Below are positions 44,227-52,916 of a DNA stretch of 64,000 nucleotides, in pieces. The translations under genes were made by a program, and so were the position numbers. The notes under the pieces are model-generated. The model did no database searches, was not told the origin of the DNA, and was given only the letters and a program-made list of their open reading frames with translations. The DNA comes from Streptomyces cacaoi (GTDB taxonomy: Bacteria; Actinomycetota; Actinomycetes; Streptomycetales; Streptomycetaceae). Each line of letters opens with the position of its first letter. The stretch's first letter is position 1. The stretch lies in NCBI RefSeq assembly GCF_006539165.1, contig NZ_BJMM01000022.1, positions 1 to 64,000 of the forward strand, given 5' to 3'.

Positions 44227-44577
44227 ATGTCCCACCTTCTCGACAGCGTCGACGCCGCGTCCCTGCGCAGCGACATCCCGGCGTTCCGCCCCGGCGACAC
44301 GGTCAACGTGCACGTGCGCGTCATCGAGGGCAACCGCTCGCGTGTGCAGCAGTTCAAGGGCGTCTGCATCCGCCGCCAGGGCGACGGTGTGCGCGAGACC
44401 TTCACCGTCCGCAAGGTCAGCTTCAGCGTCGGTGTCGAGCGCACCTTCCCGGTGCACACCCCGATCGTCGAGAAGATCGAGGTCGTGACCCGCGGTGACG
44501 TCCGCCGCGCCAAGCTGTACTACCTGCGCGAGCTGCGCGGCAAGGCCGCCAAGATCAAGGAGAAGCGCGAGAACTGA
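44227..44577 (+). CDS. rplS: 50S ribosomal protein L19, 116 aa
   Basis: MSHLLDSVDAASLRSDIPAFRPGDTV, VRVIEGNRSRVQQFKGVCIRRQG, and the terminal KLYYLRELRGKAAKIKEKREN identify L19. The ATG 44227 gives the normal length; an upstream in-frame start would add nine residues with no better ribosome-binding site. It is separated from trmD by 126 bases, so it may also have its own promoter. Confidence 0.97.
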   Translation: MSHLLDSVDAASLRSDIPAFRPGDTVNVHVRVIEGNRSRVQQFKGVCIRRQGDGVRETFTVRKVSFSVGVERTFPVHTPIVEKIEVVTRGDVRRAKLYYLRELRGKAAKIKEKREN

Positions 44578-44622
44578 TCTCGCGTACTGCGGTGTCCCTA
44601 ACGGGGGTTAGGCTTCCGTCCG

Positions 44623-45342
44623 ATGGACACCCAGGAACAGCAGAACGCATCGGAGCGCGACCGCTCTTCCGTACCCCCCGAGGGACAGAAGCGCTGGTCG
44701 CGCTCCGTTCGTCTGTGCCTGTGGGGCGGTGGCGTACTGGGTGCCCTCTTGCTGACCAATGTCTTCGTGATGCAGCCTTTTCTGATTCCGAGCTCCTCGA
44801 TGGACCCCACGTTGCGCGTCGGTGACCGCATCCTCGTCAACAAGCTCGCGTACCGGTTCGGGGGCCTGCCGGAGCGCGGCGACGTGATCGTCTTCGACGG
44901 CACCGGGTCGTTCGCCGGCGACGAGGAGACCGGCTCCGGCTCGGTGGCCTCGGCGCTGCGTGAGGCCGGCGCGGCGGCGGGCCTCGTCCCGTCCGCCGAG
45001 TCCGACTACGTCAAGCGCGTCGTCGGTGTCGGCGGGGACCTGGTGAGCTGCTGCGACAAGCGGGGGAGGATCGAGGTGAACGGCCGCCCGGTGAACGAGC
45101 CCTATCTGCATCCCGGCGACGCACCCTCCGCCGTCCCCTTCGAGACCCGCGTTCCCGAAGGACGGCTGTGGGTCATGGGCGACCACCGCGCCCGCTCCAG
45201 CGACTCCCGCGACCATCTCGGAGAGCCCGGCGGCGGCACCGTCCCCGTGGAGCGCGTGATCGGCCGCGCCGAGTGGATCGGCTGGCCGCCCAGCCGCCTC
45301 GGATCGGTGGCAGCCGGCGCCGCGCCGGGCGGCCATGACTGA
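44623..45342 (+). CDS. sipW: Type I signal peptidase (SipW-like), 239 aa
   Basis: This membrane serine protease removes Sec and Tat signal peptides. One N-terminal membrane segment (about residues 30-50) is followed by the nucleophile motif PSSSMDPTLRVGDRILV (Ser at about 58) and the catalytic lysine in DYVKRVVGVGGD (about 129). GDHRARSSDSRDHLG is the conserved box E. No C-terminal membrane segment is seen. TAGGCT (44609-44614) ends eight bases before the ATG. Its stop overlaps the start of the next signal peptidase. Naming follows the S. lividans sipWXYZ order. Confidence 0.92.
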   Translation: MDTQEQQNASERDRSSVPPEGQKRWSRSVRLCLWGGGVLGALLLTNVFVMQPFLIPSSSMDPTLRVGDRILVNKLAYRFGGLPERGDVIVFDGTGSFAGDEETGSGSVASALREAGAAAGLVPSAESDYVKRVVGVGGDLVSCCDKRGRIEVNGRPVNEPYLHPGDAPSAVPFETRVPEGRLWVMGDHRARSSDSRDHLGEPGGGTVPVERVIGRAEWIGWPPSRLGSVAAGAAPGGHD

Positions 45343-47011
45343 CCGCACCGGGCACGGCCCCGGTGGAACCCCCCGCCCCCGGCGGCGCTACGCCTACGGC
45401 GTCCCGAGCGAGTACGACGACGAGTACGGGCAGTACGACGGGCCGGGCGCAGCCGGCAGCGCCGCCCACGGCAACGGCCACGCGAGCCCGGAAACCCCGC
45501 CCGGACCGCCCGCACCGCCCGGCATCCCGGGCCCCGGACCCGGATACCCCCGGCAGCAGCCCGCCGCCCCGGCGAACGGTCACGGCCCGGCAGCGCCGCC
45601 GCCGAACGGCCCCGGCCCGGCCGCACCGCCGAACGGCCAGGGCCCCGGCTACGGAGCGTCCGGCCACGGCCGGCCCGGCTTCGGACCGCCCGGCTCCGGC
45701 GGGGCACAGCAGCCGTGGCCGCAGGGCGAACCGCCCGCGCCCGGCGTCTACAACCCGTACCAGGGCCGCTACACCTACACCGAGCCCTACGACTACACCT
45801 CCGGCAGCGCCACCGGCGGCCCGCCCGCGCACGGCGGACACCCCGCGCCGCCCCCGCCCGGCCCGGCGCAGGAGCCGCCCGCGCCCGACGCGGGGGAGAC
45901 GCTGGCGCTGCGCGGTCCCCGCTCCGTCCCGCCGCGACAGCCCGGCGCACCGGCCGGCGCCGACGGGCACGGGCCCGCGTACGAGGGCCCCGGCGAGAGC
46001 CGGGACGAGGGCCAGGCGGCGCCGACCCGGCGTGCGGGCCAGGGCCGGGCCGACCGCAGGCGGGCGGCGAAGCGCATCAAGCGGCGCCGGCGGCTGTCGG
46101 CGACGAAGGAGATCCCGATCCTCATCGGGGTCGCCATCCTCATCGCGCTGGTGCTCAAGACCTTCCTCGTGCAGGCGTTCGTGATCCCCTCCGGCTCCAT
46201 GGAGCAGACGATCCGGGTCGGGGACCGGGTGCTGGTGGACAAGCTCACCCCCTGGTTCGGCTCCAGGCCCGAGCGCGGGGACGTGATCGTCTTCGAGGAC
46301 CCCGGGGGCTGGCTGGACGAGGAGCACAAGCCGAAGAAGGACCCTCCGTTCGGCATCAAACAAGGCAAAGAATTCTTGACCTTCATCGGTCTGCTGCCGT
46401 CCGACGATCAGCAGGACCTGATCAAGAGAGTGGTCGGCGTCGGCGGTGACACCGTCGCCTGCTGCAACGACCAGGGCCGTATCACCGTCAACGGGCACCC
46501 GTTGAACGAGCCGTACGTCCACCCGGGCAACGAACCCTCGCGGATCAAGTTCAAGGTGAAGGTGCCCCAGGGGCGGGTCTTCGTGCTGGGGGACCACCGT
46601 GCCAACTCCGGGGATTCCCGCTACCACATGCGGGAACCGCACCAGGGAACCATCTCGGAGGACCTGGTCGTTGGCCGGGCAGTCGTCATCGCCTGGCCCT
46701 TCGATCATTGGAGACGCTTGGAAGAGCCGAAAACCTTCGCGTCGGTCCCCGATGCGGCCGGTGCGGCCGCGGCGCCCGCAAGACGAGAGAATCCAGTGGC
46801 GCAACTCCCGTTCTCTGCGGAACTCCCGCTCGTTATGGGAGTGGTGGGCCTGTACCGGCTCTCGGACAGGCGGCAAGGCAGTGTGAGGAGTGAATGTGGG
46901 GGACTTGGCGGTCGGCGCACGGTCCGGCTCCGGCGACCCGGAGGACGAGCGTCCCGGACGGGACGGCAAGGCGGGCGACGCGGGGCCGCCGGCCGTGGAC
47001 AGAGGGAGTGA
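45335..47011 (+). CDS. sipX: Type I signal peptidase (SipX-like) with a long Pro/Gly-rich cytoplasmic extension, 558 aa
   Basis: Residues about 1-250 are Pro/Gly/Ala-rich and disordered, ending in a basic RRRAAKRIKRRRRLSA. The membrane helix (EIPILIGVAILIALVLKTF) lies at about 257-276, the serine motif VIPSGSMEQT at about 287, the lysine motif DLIKRVVGVGGD at about 362, and GDHRANSGDSRYHM further on. A short hydrophobic LPLVMGVVGL near residue 490 may be a second membrane contact. The start overlaps the sipW stop. The frame then runs 116 bases into sipY, an unusually long overlap, with an Arg/Gly-rich tail. Ordinary family members of this class are much shorter. Confidence 0.87.
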   Translation: MTDRTGHGPGGTPRPRRRYAYGVPSEYDDEYGQYDGPGAAGSAAHGNGHASPETPPGPPAPPGIPGPGPGYPRQQPAAPANGHGPAAPPPNGPGPAAPPNGQGPGYGASGHGRPGFGPPGSGGAQQPWPQGEPPAPGVYNPYQGRYTYTEPYDYTSGSATGGPPAHGGHPAPPPPGPAQEPPAPDAGETLALRGPRSVPPRQPGAPAGADGHGPAYEGPGESRDEGQAAPTRRAGQGRADRRRAAKRIKRRRRLSATKEIPILIGVAILIALVLKTFLVQAFVIPSGSMEQTIRVGDRVLVDKLTPWFGSRPERGDVIVFEDPGGWLDEEHKPKKDPPFGIKQGKEFLTFIGLLPSDDQQDLIKRVVGVGGDTVACCNDQGRITVNGHPLNEPYVHPGNEPSRIKFKVKVPQGRVFVLGDHRANSGDSRYHMREPHQGTISEDLVVGRAVVIAWPFDHWRRLEEPKTFASVPDAAGAAAAPARRENPVAQLPFSAELPLVMGVVGLYRLSDRRQGSVRSECGGLGGRRTVRLRRPGGRASRTGRQGGRRGAAGRGQRE

Positions 47012-47951
47012 CGGGGTGACCGCCGGCGCGGAAGGCACGTCCCCGGGGGACGACGGCAGCAACGACCGGGCGTCGGACGTACCCGGCGGCACGGACGCCG
47101 CACAGTCCGGCCAGGGAGCGAAGAACGCGAAGAACCCGAAGAAGCAGCAGCGCGCCTTCTGGAAGGAACTGCCGCTGCTCATCGGGATCGCGCTGGTCCT
47201 GGCCCTGGTCATCAAGACCTTCTTCGTGCAGGCGTTCTCCATCCCCTCCGACTCGATGCAGGACACCCTCCAGCGAGGGGACCGCGTCCTCGTCGACAAG
47301 CTCACCCCGTGGTTCGGCTCGACGCCCGACCGGGGCGAAGTGGTCGTCTTCCACGACCCGGGCGGCTGGCTGCCCGAGGCCACGGTCGACGAGAACCCGG
47401 TCCAGCAGGCGCTCAGCTTCATCGGTCTGCGCCCCTCGGCCAACGAGAAGGACCTCATCAAGCGGGTCATCGCGGTCGGCGGCGACACCGTGCAGTGCGA
47501 GGAGGGCGGCAAGGTCCGCGTCAACGGCACACCGCTGGACGAGAAGGACTACATCTACCCCGGCAACACCCCGTGCGACGACAAGCCGTTCGGCCCGGTG
47601 AAGGTTCCCGAGGGCAAGCTGTGGGTGATGGGCGACCACCGCCAGGACTCCCTGGACTCGCGGTACCACCAGAACCAGCCCGGCGGCGGATTCGTCCCCG
47701 AGGAGCAGGTCGTCGGCCGCGCGATCGTCAAGGCGTGGCCCATCAACCGCTGGGGCACGCTCCCGGTCCCCGACACCTTCGACCAGAAGGGCGTACAGGC
47801 ATCCGGAGCCCTGGGCGCCGCGCCCGCCGCCCTCGGTGTCGCCGGGGCCCTGCCGCTGGTGCTGTGGCGGCGCAAGCGGCTTCTCACCAGGGCACCGGGG
47901 CTCGCACCGCAGGGCGCAGCGGCCGGCCGAAGGGATCCTGCCGAGGGCTGA
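46896..47951 (+). CDS. sipY: Type I signal peptidase (SipY-like), 351 aa
   Basis: A disordered acidic N-terminus of about 85 residues precedes the membrane helix LLIGIALVLALVIKTFF. The catalytic serine is in SIPSDSMQDTL and the lysine in KDLIKRVIAVGGD; GDHRQDSLDSRYH is present. A second membrane segment (AALGVAGALPLVLW) near the C-terminus gives an in-out-in topology. GTG 46896 is chosen because GAGGAG ends five bases before it; a GTG at 46890 overlaps that site. It overlaps the 3' end of sipX. Confidence 0.92.
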   Translation: MGDLAVGARSGSGDPEDERPGRDGKAGDAGPPAVDRGSDGVTAGAEGTSPGDDGSNDRASDVPGGTDAAQSGQGAKNAKNPKKQQRAFWKELPLLIGIALVLALVIKTFFVQAFSIPSDSMQDTLQRGDRVLVDKLTPWFGSTPDRGEVVVFHDPGGWLPEATVDENPVQQALSFIGLRPSANEKDLIKRVIAVGGDTVQCEEGGKVRVNGTPLDEKDYIYPGNTPCDDKPFGPVKVPEGKLWVMGDHRQDSLDSRYHQNQPGGGFVPEEQVVGRAIVKAWPINRWGTLPVPDTFDQKGVQASGALGAAPAALGVAGALPLVLWRRKRLLTRAPGLAPQGAAAGRRDPAEG

Positions 47952-47971
47952 CGTCCTCCCGTACCCCCGGG

Positions 47972-47977
47972 TAGTGT
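47972..47977 (+). promoter_or_regulatory. Possible sipZ promoter -10 (TAGTGT)
   Basis: TAGTGT lies 42 bases before the sipZ GTG in the only gap (68 bases) in the signal peptidase cluster. No good -35 is visible. In S. lividans sipZ starts a separate operon, which agrees. Confidence 0.35.
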
Positions 47978-48019
47978 TCGCGCAGATCTTCGAAGGCGCG
48001 CGAGAGCGGGGGAGCGGAA

Positions 48020-48760
48020 GTGGGCAAGACTCAGCGTCCCGACGCCGAAGAGGGCCACAGCCGCCTGGGGAACACACTCTCCGGGCTGGCGGTGGCCCTC
48101 GGCTGTGTCCTCTTCCTCGGCGGTTTCCTCTGGGGCGCCGTGCTGTACAAGCCGTTCACCGTCCCCACCGACTCCATGGACCCGACGGTGAAGTCCGGCG
48201 ACCGTGTGCTCGCCGAACGCACCGACGGCGCCGATGTGCACCGCGGCGATGTCGTCGTCTTCCAGGACGCCGTGTGGGGCGACATGCCCATGATCAAGCG
48301 GGTGGTCGGTGTCGGCGGCGACAAGGTCGCCTGCTGCGACCGGGACGGACGGCTCACCGTCGACGGCATCCCCGTCGACGAGCCCTATCTCCGCTCCCAG
48401 GGGCGTGGCGGCCGGGAGCCCTTCTCCACCACCGTGCCGGACGGCAAGCTCTTCCTCCTCGGCGACAACCGGCAGGACTCGCTCGACTCCCGGACCCACC
48501 TGGAGGACGCCGGACGCGGCGCGGTGCCGCGCTCGGCCGTCTCCGCCCGGGTCGACGCCGTGGCCTGGCCGATGGGCGAGGCGGGCATGCTCCCGGAGGC
48601 CACCGGCTTCGCCGACCTGCCCGCCGGCACCTCCGAGCCGGGGCCGCTGCCGCTCGTCCTGCTCAGCGTCGTCGTCGGCGCGGTCCTGGTACTGGGCGGC
48701 GCCGCCTACGGGCCGCTCGCGCGGCGCTTCACAACATCGGCACGCCGCCGCTCCGGGTGA
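48020..48760 (+). CDS. sipZ: Type I signal peptidase (SipZ-like), 246 aa
   Basis: The membrane helix at about residues 20-42 is followed by the serine motif TVPTDSMDPTVKSGDRVL (Ser at about 53), the lysine motif MIKRVVGVGGDKV, and GDNRQDSLDSRTHL. A second membrane helix (LPLVLLSVVVGAVLVLGGAAYGPLA) lies near the C-terminus. GTG 48020 follows GGGGGAGCGGAA. It is the last of the four tandem enzymes. Confidence 0.92.
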   Translation: MGKTQRPDAEEGHSRLGNTLSGLAVALGCVLFLGGFLWGAVLYKPFTVPTDSMDPTVKSGDRVLAERTDGADVHRGDVVVFQDAVWGDMPMIKRVVGVGGDKVACCDRDGRLTVDGIPVDEPYLRSQGRGGREPFSTTVPDGKLFLLGDNRQDSLDSRTHLEDAGRGAVPRSAVSARVDAVAWPMGEAGMLPEATGFADLPAGTSEPGPLPLVLLSVVVGAVLVLGGAAYGPLARRFTTSARRRSG

Positions 48761-48799
48761 CGCACAATGGGGGGACGCACGGCTGAAGGGGAACATGCC

Positions 48800-49123
48800 A
48801 TGAGCGCCGAGGACCTCGAAAAGTACGAGACCGAGATGGAGCTGAAGCTCTACAGGGAGTACAGAGACGTCGTCGGTTTGTTCAAGTATGTGATCGAGAC
48901 CGATCGGCGCTTCTATCTCACCAACGACTACGAGATGCAGGTCCACTCCGTGCAGGGCGAGGTCTTCTTCGAGGTCTCGATGGCGGACGCCTGGGTCTGG
49001 GACATGTACCGGCCGGCACGTTTCGTCAAACAGGTCAGAGTCCTCACCTTCAAGGACGTGAACATCGAGGAACTCAACAAGAGCGAACTCGATCTGCCGG
49101 AGGACACCGGCTTCAAGAACTGA
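48800..49123 (+). CDS. DUF2469 family protein, 107 aa
   Basis: A small acidic conserved actinobacterial protein: MSAEDLEKYETEMELKLYREYRDVVGLFKYVIETDRRFYLTNDYE with VSMADAWVWDMYRPARFVKQVRVLTFKDVNIEEL. Aromatic residues are abundant and no catalytic motif is obvious. The ATG at 48800 follows AAGGGG. In many actinobacteria it lies between the lep/rnh region and yraN-dprA. No function is known. Confidence 0.9.
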   Translation: MSAEDLEKYETEMELKLYREYRDVVGLFKYVIETDRRFYLTNDYEMQVHSVQGEVFFEVSMADAWVWDMYRPARFVKQVRVLTFKDVNIEELNKSELDLPEDTGFKN

Positions 49124-49186
49124 CGGGTCGGCCCCACCGGTCCACCGGCCCGGGCACCATCGACCCGGCCCCTCCACCACCACACC

Positions 49187-49215
49187 GACGCCCGGACCAC
49201 CGCGGTCCGGGCGTC
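49187..49215 (+). terminator. Terminator after DUF2469
   Basis: GACGCCCGGACC (49187-49198) pairs perfectly with GGTCCGGGCGTC (49204-49215) around ACCGC, in the 216-base gap before yraN. Confidence 0.8.
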
Positions 49216-49247
49216 GTCACGCGACCTCACACACACGGGTGACGAAG

Positions 49248-49274
49248 TTGTCCACACCCGCGAGGTTGTCCCCA
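49248..49274 (+). promoter_or_regulatory. Two DnaA-box-like sites upstream of yraN-yifB-dprA
   Basis: TTGTCCACA (49248-49256) matches the Streptomyces preferred DnaA box exactly. TTGTCCCCA (49266-49274) differs by one base. They are in the same orientation, 18 bases apart start to start, about 90 bases before the yraN start. They could titrate or sense DnaA, or regulate the operon; a chance match of the first cannot be excluded. Confidence 0.4.
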
Positions 49275-49339
49275 GAAAACGACCAAGATCCCCACGCCGC
49301 TTCCCGCCGGGCCACAGTCGGCCTCGGAGGTGATGGGGA

Positions 49340-50002
49340 ATGACCACCGACAAGACCCGCCCCACCCGGCCCGCACCGGCCACCGCCCCGGCCGACGGAA
49401 GCGGAGAACCCACCGCACGCACCGCACGCCGAAGCCCACAACGCCCACCCGCCCGCACCCGGACCCGCCCTCCCGCCCCACGGACGGCCCCGGACACCGC
49501 ACGCACGCGGTCCGCGAGTTCCCCCGGGCCCACCGGCCCCCGAACAGCGGCCAGGCCGGCAGCCCCCGCAGCGGCCAGGCCCGCCCGCCCCGGCACCCCC
49601 GAGCCCGCGCCCGGCACACGGAACCCAGGAAAGGCACGCAACGCCCTCGGCCGCTACGGCGAGGACCTCGCCGCCCGACGGCTGCGCGAAAGGGGCATGG
49701 TCGTCCTCGAACGCAACTGGCGCTGCACCGAAGGCGAGATCGACCTCATCGCCCGCGATCGCGACGCCCTCGTCATCTGCGAGGTCAAGACCCGCCGCAC
49801 CACCGCCTTCCAGCACCCCATGGAGGCGCTGCCGCCACGCAGGACCGCGCGCCTCAGGCGCCTCGCCGCACGCTGGCTCAGCGAACGCTGGCTCGCACGC
49901 CACGGCCAGCCGCCGCCCGGCGGCGTCCGCATCGACCTCATCGGCGTCCTCCTGCCCCAGCGCGGCGCACCCACCGTCGAACACATCCGGGGAGTCGGCT
50001 GA
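49340..50002 (+). CDS. YraN (UPF0102) family nuclease-like protein with long N-terminal extension, 220 aa
   Basis: The C-terminal 120 residues are the YraN domain (NALGRYGEDLAARRLRERGM, LERNWRCTEGEIDLIARD, LVICEVKTRRTTAF), a restriction-endonuclease-like fold with E-x-D...ExK residues. The first 100 are a Thr/Pro/Arg/Ala-rich extension not found in the ordinary family. The ATG has a very strong GGAGGTGA six bases upstream, and no alternative start codon occurs near the domain, so the extension is probably translated. It overlaps yifB by one base (TGATG). Confidence 0.87.
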   Translation: MTTDKTRPTRPAPATAPADGSGEPTARTARRSPQRPPARTRTRPPAPRTAPDTARTRSASSPGPTGPRTAARPAAPAAARPARPGTPEPAPGTRNPGKARNALGRYGEDLAARRLRERGMVVLERNWRCTEGEIDLIARDRDALVICEVKTRRTTAFQHPMEALPPRRTARLRRLAARWLSERWLARHGQPPPGGVRIDLIGVLLPQRGAPTVEHIRGVG

Positions 50003-51618
50003 TGGCATTCGCCCGGACCAGCTCCGTCGCCCTCGTCGGCGTCGAAGGCGTACCCGTCGAGGTACAGGCCGACCTCGAACCCGGCGTCGCCGCCTTCACC
50101 CTCGTCGGCCTCCCGGACAAGAGCCTCACCGAAAGCCGCGACCGGGTACGCGCCGCCGTCGTCAACTCCGGCGTGCCCTGGCCCCAGAAAAAGCTCACCG
50201 TGGGACTCAGCCCGGCCTCCGTGCCCAAGAGCGGCAGCGGCTTCGACATCGCCGTGGCCTGCGCCGTCCTCGCCGCCGCCGAACGCATCGACCCCCGCAC
50301 CATCGCCGGGCTCATGATGATCGGCGAACTCGGCCTGGACGGCCGCATCCTGCCCGTCCGCGGCGTCCTCCCGGCCGTCCTCGCCGCCGTCGACGCCGGA
50401 TACCGGCACGTCGTCGTCCCCGACCAGACCGCGGCCGAAGCCTCCCTCGTCCCCGAGGTCTCGGTCACCGCAGTACGCAGCCTCAGCCAGCTCATCGCCC
50501 ACCTGACCGGCGAACCCCCACCCGAGGAGAGCGACGACCGCCCCGACCCACCCGTCCCCGGCGGAAACACCCTGCAACAGTTCACCGACCCCCGCATCAC
50601 CGCCGACCCCGGCCGCGACCGCCTCCTGGACCTCGCCGACGTCACCGGCCAGCAACACGCCCGCCGAGCCCTCGAAATCGCCGCCGCCGGACGACACCAC
50701 CTCTTCTTCACCGGGCCACCCGGAGCCGGGAAAACGATGCTCGCCGAACGCCTCCCCGGGCTGCTGCCACCGCTCAGCCGCACCGAAGCCCTCGAAGTCA
50801 CCGCCGTGCACTCCGTCGCCGGAGTGCTCCCGCCCGGCCAGCCCCTCGTCGTCCGGCCGCCCTACTGCGCACCACACCACTCCACCACCATGGCCGCACT
50901 CATCGGCGGCGGCACCGGCGTACCCCGGCCCGGAGCCGTCTCCCTCGCCCACCGAGGCGTCCTCTTCCTCGACGAAGCAGCCGAATGCGGCCCCCGCGTC
51001 CTCGACGCCATGCGGCAACCCCTCGAATCAGGCCACGTCACCGTCGCCCGCGCCGCCGGCATGATGCGCATGCCCGCCGCCTTCCTCCTCGTCCTCGCCG
51101 CCAACCCCTGCCCCTGCGGCCGGCACGGCAGCCCCGGCACCGCCGCCCTGGGTTGCGAATGCCCTCCCGCCTCCGTCCGCCGCTACCGCGCCCGGCTCTC
51201 CGGCCCCCTCCTCGACCGCGTCGACCTGCGCGTCCCCGTCCAGCCCCTCGGCCGCGCCGAACTGGCCGCCGCCGGAACACGCGGCGAACCCACCGCGGCG
51301 GTCGCCGACCGCGTGGCAGAAGCCCGGCACCGTGCCGAAGCCCGCTACCGGGAAACCCCCTGGAAGACCAACAGCGAAGTCCCCGGCCACGAACTGCGCA
51401 CCCGTTACCCCGCCGAATCCGGCGCCCTCCACGAAGCGGAAGCCGACCTCGAACACGGCGTTCTCACCGCACGCGGCCTCGACCGGGTACTCCGCGTCGC
51501 CTGGACCATCGCCGACCTCGCAGGCCACCCCTGCCCCACCCGCGACGACGTGAACAGCGCGCTGGAGATGCGCACCGGCGTCCGGCGCGGCCGACTCGTA
51601 CCGGAACGCCCCGCATGA
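50002..51618 (+). CDS. YifB/ComM-family Mg chelatase-like ATPase, 538 aa
   Basis: This is an AAA+ protein related to ComM, the branch-migration helicase of natural transformation. The N-terminal Lon-protease-like domain (MAFARTSSVALVGVEGVPVEVQADL...GLSPASVPKSGSGFDIAVACAVL) is followed by Walker A GPPGAGKTMLAERLPGLLPPL at about residue 240, Walker B GVLFLDEAAE, and the cysteine cluster NPCPCGRHG...CECPP. The ATG overlaps the yraN stop, and its own stop overlaps the dprA start, so the three form one coupled operon. Confidence 0.92.
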   Translation: MAFARTSSVALVGVEGVPVEVQADLEPGVAAFTLVGLPDKSLTESRDRVRAAVVNSGVPWPQKKLTVGLSPASVPKSGSGFDIAVACAVLAAAERIDPRTIAGLMMIGELGLDGRILPVRGVLPAVLAAVDAGYRHVVVPDQTAAEASLVPEVSVTAVRSLSQLIAHLTGEPPPEESDDRPDPPVPGGNTLQQFTDPRITADPGRDRLLDLADVTGQQHARRALEIAAAGRHHLFFTGPPGAGKTMLAERLPGLLPPLSRTEALEVTAVHSVAGVLPPGQPLVVRPPYCAPHHSTTMAALIGGGTGVPRPGAVSLAHRGVLFLDEAAECGPRVLDAMRQPLESGHVTVARAAGMMRMPAAFLLVLAANPCPCGRHGSPGTAALGCECPPASVRRYRARLSGPLLDRVDLRVPVQPLGRAELAAAGTRGEPTAAVADRVAEARHRAEARYRETPWKTNSEVPGHELRTRYPAESGALHEAEADLEHGVLTARGLDRVLRVAWTIADLAGHPCPTRDDVNSALEMRTGVRRGRLVPERPA

Positions 51619-52916
51619 CCACCCACGACACCCCACCCCACGACTCCGGGACCCACCCGTCCCTTCGGCACGAGCCCCGACAAGAGCCACCCGAGCCAGA
51701 GACCGGCCCGAAAGCCCCCTCCACCACCCGCCCGCACAACGGAACTTCGCCACCGGAAGCCCCGCCCGACAGCCCGGCACCGCCCTCCGACGCCGAACGC
51801 CTCGCCCGCGTCGCCCTGACCCGCATCGCCGAACCCGGCGACACCCTCGTCGGCGGCTGGCTCGCCACCCTCCCGCCACGCGCCATCCTCGACGCCCTCA
51901 CCACCCCCGGCGCTCCCGCCCTGCCGGACGCCTCCCCACGGCGCTGGGCCGGCCTCAGAGCGCGCGCCCAGAACATCCGCCCGGAGGACGACCTCGAATC
52001 GATCACCCGCGCAGGAGGACGGTTCCTGTGCCCCGGAGACCCCGAATGGCCCCGACAACTGGACGACTTGGGACCGGCCCGGCCCATCGGCCTCTGGGTA
52101 CGCGGCACCCCCTCGCTCCGTACCCTCGCCCTGCGCTCCGTCGCCCTCGTCGGCTCCCGCGCCTGCACCGACTACGGCGCACACTGCGCCACCCACCTCG
52201 CGGCAGGTCTCGCCGAACGCGGCTGGAGCGTCGTCTCCGGCGCCGCTTACGGCATCGACGCCGCCGCGCACCGGGGAGCCCTCGCCGCCGGCGGGCCCAC
52301 CCTCGGCGTACTGGCCTGCGGAGTCGACGTCGGCTACCCCTCCGGCCATCAGGAACTCATCCGGACCATGGCCGAACGCGGGCTGCTCCTCGCCGAACTC
52401 CCACCGGGCGCACACCCCACCCGGCCCCGGTTCATCCTGCGCAACCGTGTCATCGCCGCCCTCACCCCGGGAACCGTCGTCGTCGAAGCAGCGCTGCGCA
52501 GCGGGGCGCTCGTGACCGCACGGCGCGCCCTCGCACTCGGACGACATCTGATGGGCGTCCCCGGTCCCATCACCTCGGGACTCTCCCAAGGTGTGCACCA
52601 ACTCCTGCGCGGCGAAGCCGTAGTGATCACGGACGCCGACGAAGTGATCGAAATGGTCGGCATGATGGGCGAACTCGCTCCACAGCGCCGCGGCCCCTCC
52701 GTCCCACGCGACGCGTTGAACGCCGAATGCTCACGCGTTCTGGAAGCCATGCCCGGCCGGGCATCAGCCGAACCTGCCGGGCTCGCCCGCGCCGCCGGGG
52801 TACCGACCCGGCTCGTTCTCGCGCATCTGCACGAGCTCCAGGCCCTGGGATTCGTCGAACGCGACGGTGCGCACTGGCGGTTGGCGAGACCGGGGAAGGC
52901 GCACTCGATCGAGTGA
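51615..52916 (+). CDS. dprA: DNA-processing protein DprA, 433 aa
   Basis: DprA binds incoming single-stranded DNA and loads RecA. A Pro/Ser-rich extension of about 60 residues precedes the SAM-like domain. The Rossmann core has VALVGSRACTDYG, VVSGAAYGIDAAAHRGAL, LACGVDVGYPSGHQ, RNRVIAALTPGTVVVEA and SGALVTARRALALGRHLMGVPGPI. A C-terminal winged helix follows (about 370-430). The ATG overlaps the yifB stop (ATGA). Streptomyces are not known to be naturally competent, so the role is uncertain. Confidence 0.95.
   Translation: MTTHDTPPHDSGTHPSLRHEPRQEPPEPETGPKAPSTTRPHNGTSPPEAPPDSPAPPSDAERLARVALTRIAEPGDTLVGGWLATLPPRAILDALTTPGAPALPDASPRRWAGLRARAQNIRPEDDLESITRAGGRFLCPGDPEWPRQLDDLGPARPIGLWVRGTPSLRTLALRSVALVGSRACTDYGAHCATHLAAGLAERGWSVVSGAAYGIDAAAHRGALAAGGPTLGVLACGVDVGYPSGHQELIRTMAERGLLLAELPPGAHPTRPRFILRNRVIAALTPGTVVVEAALRSGALVTARRALALGRHLMGVPGPITSGLSQGVHQLLRGEAVVITDADEVIEMVGMMGELAPQRRGPSVPRDALNAECSRVLEAMPGRASAEPAGLARAAGVPTRLVLAHLHELQALGFVERDGAHWRLARPGKAHSIE

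Noticed and set aside
44623..48760. Four signal peptidases as a recent duplication
   Set aside because: The four are strongly diverged from each other and the sipWXYZ cluster is known in Streptomyces.
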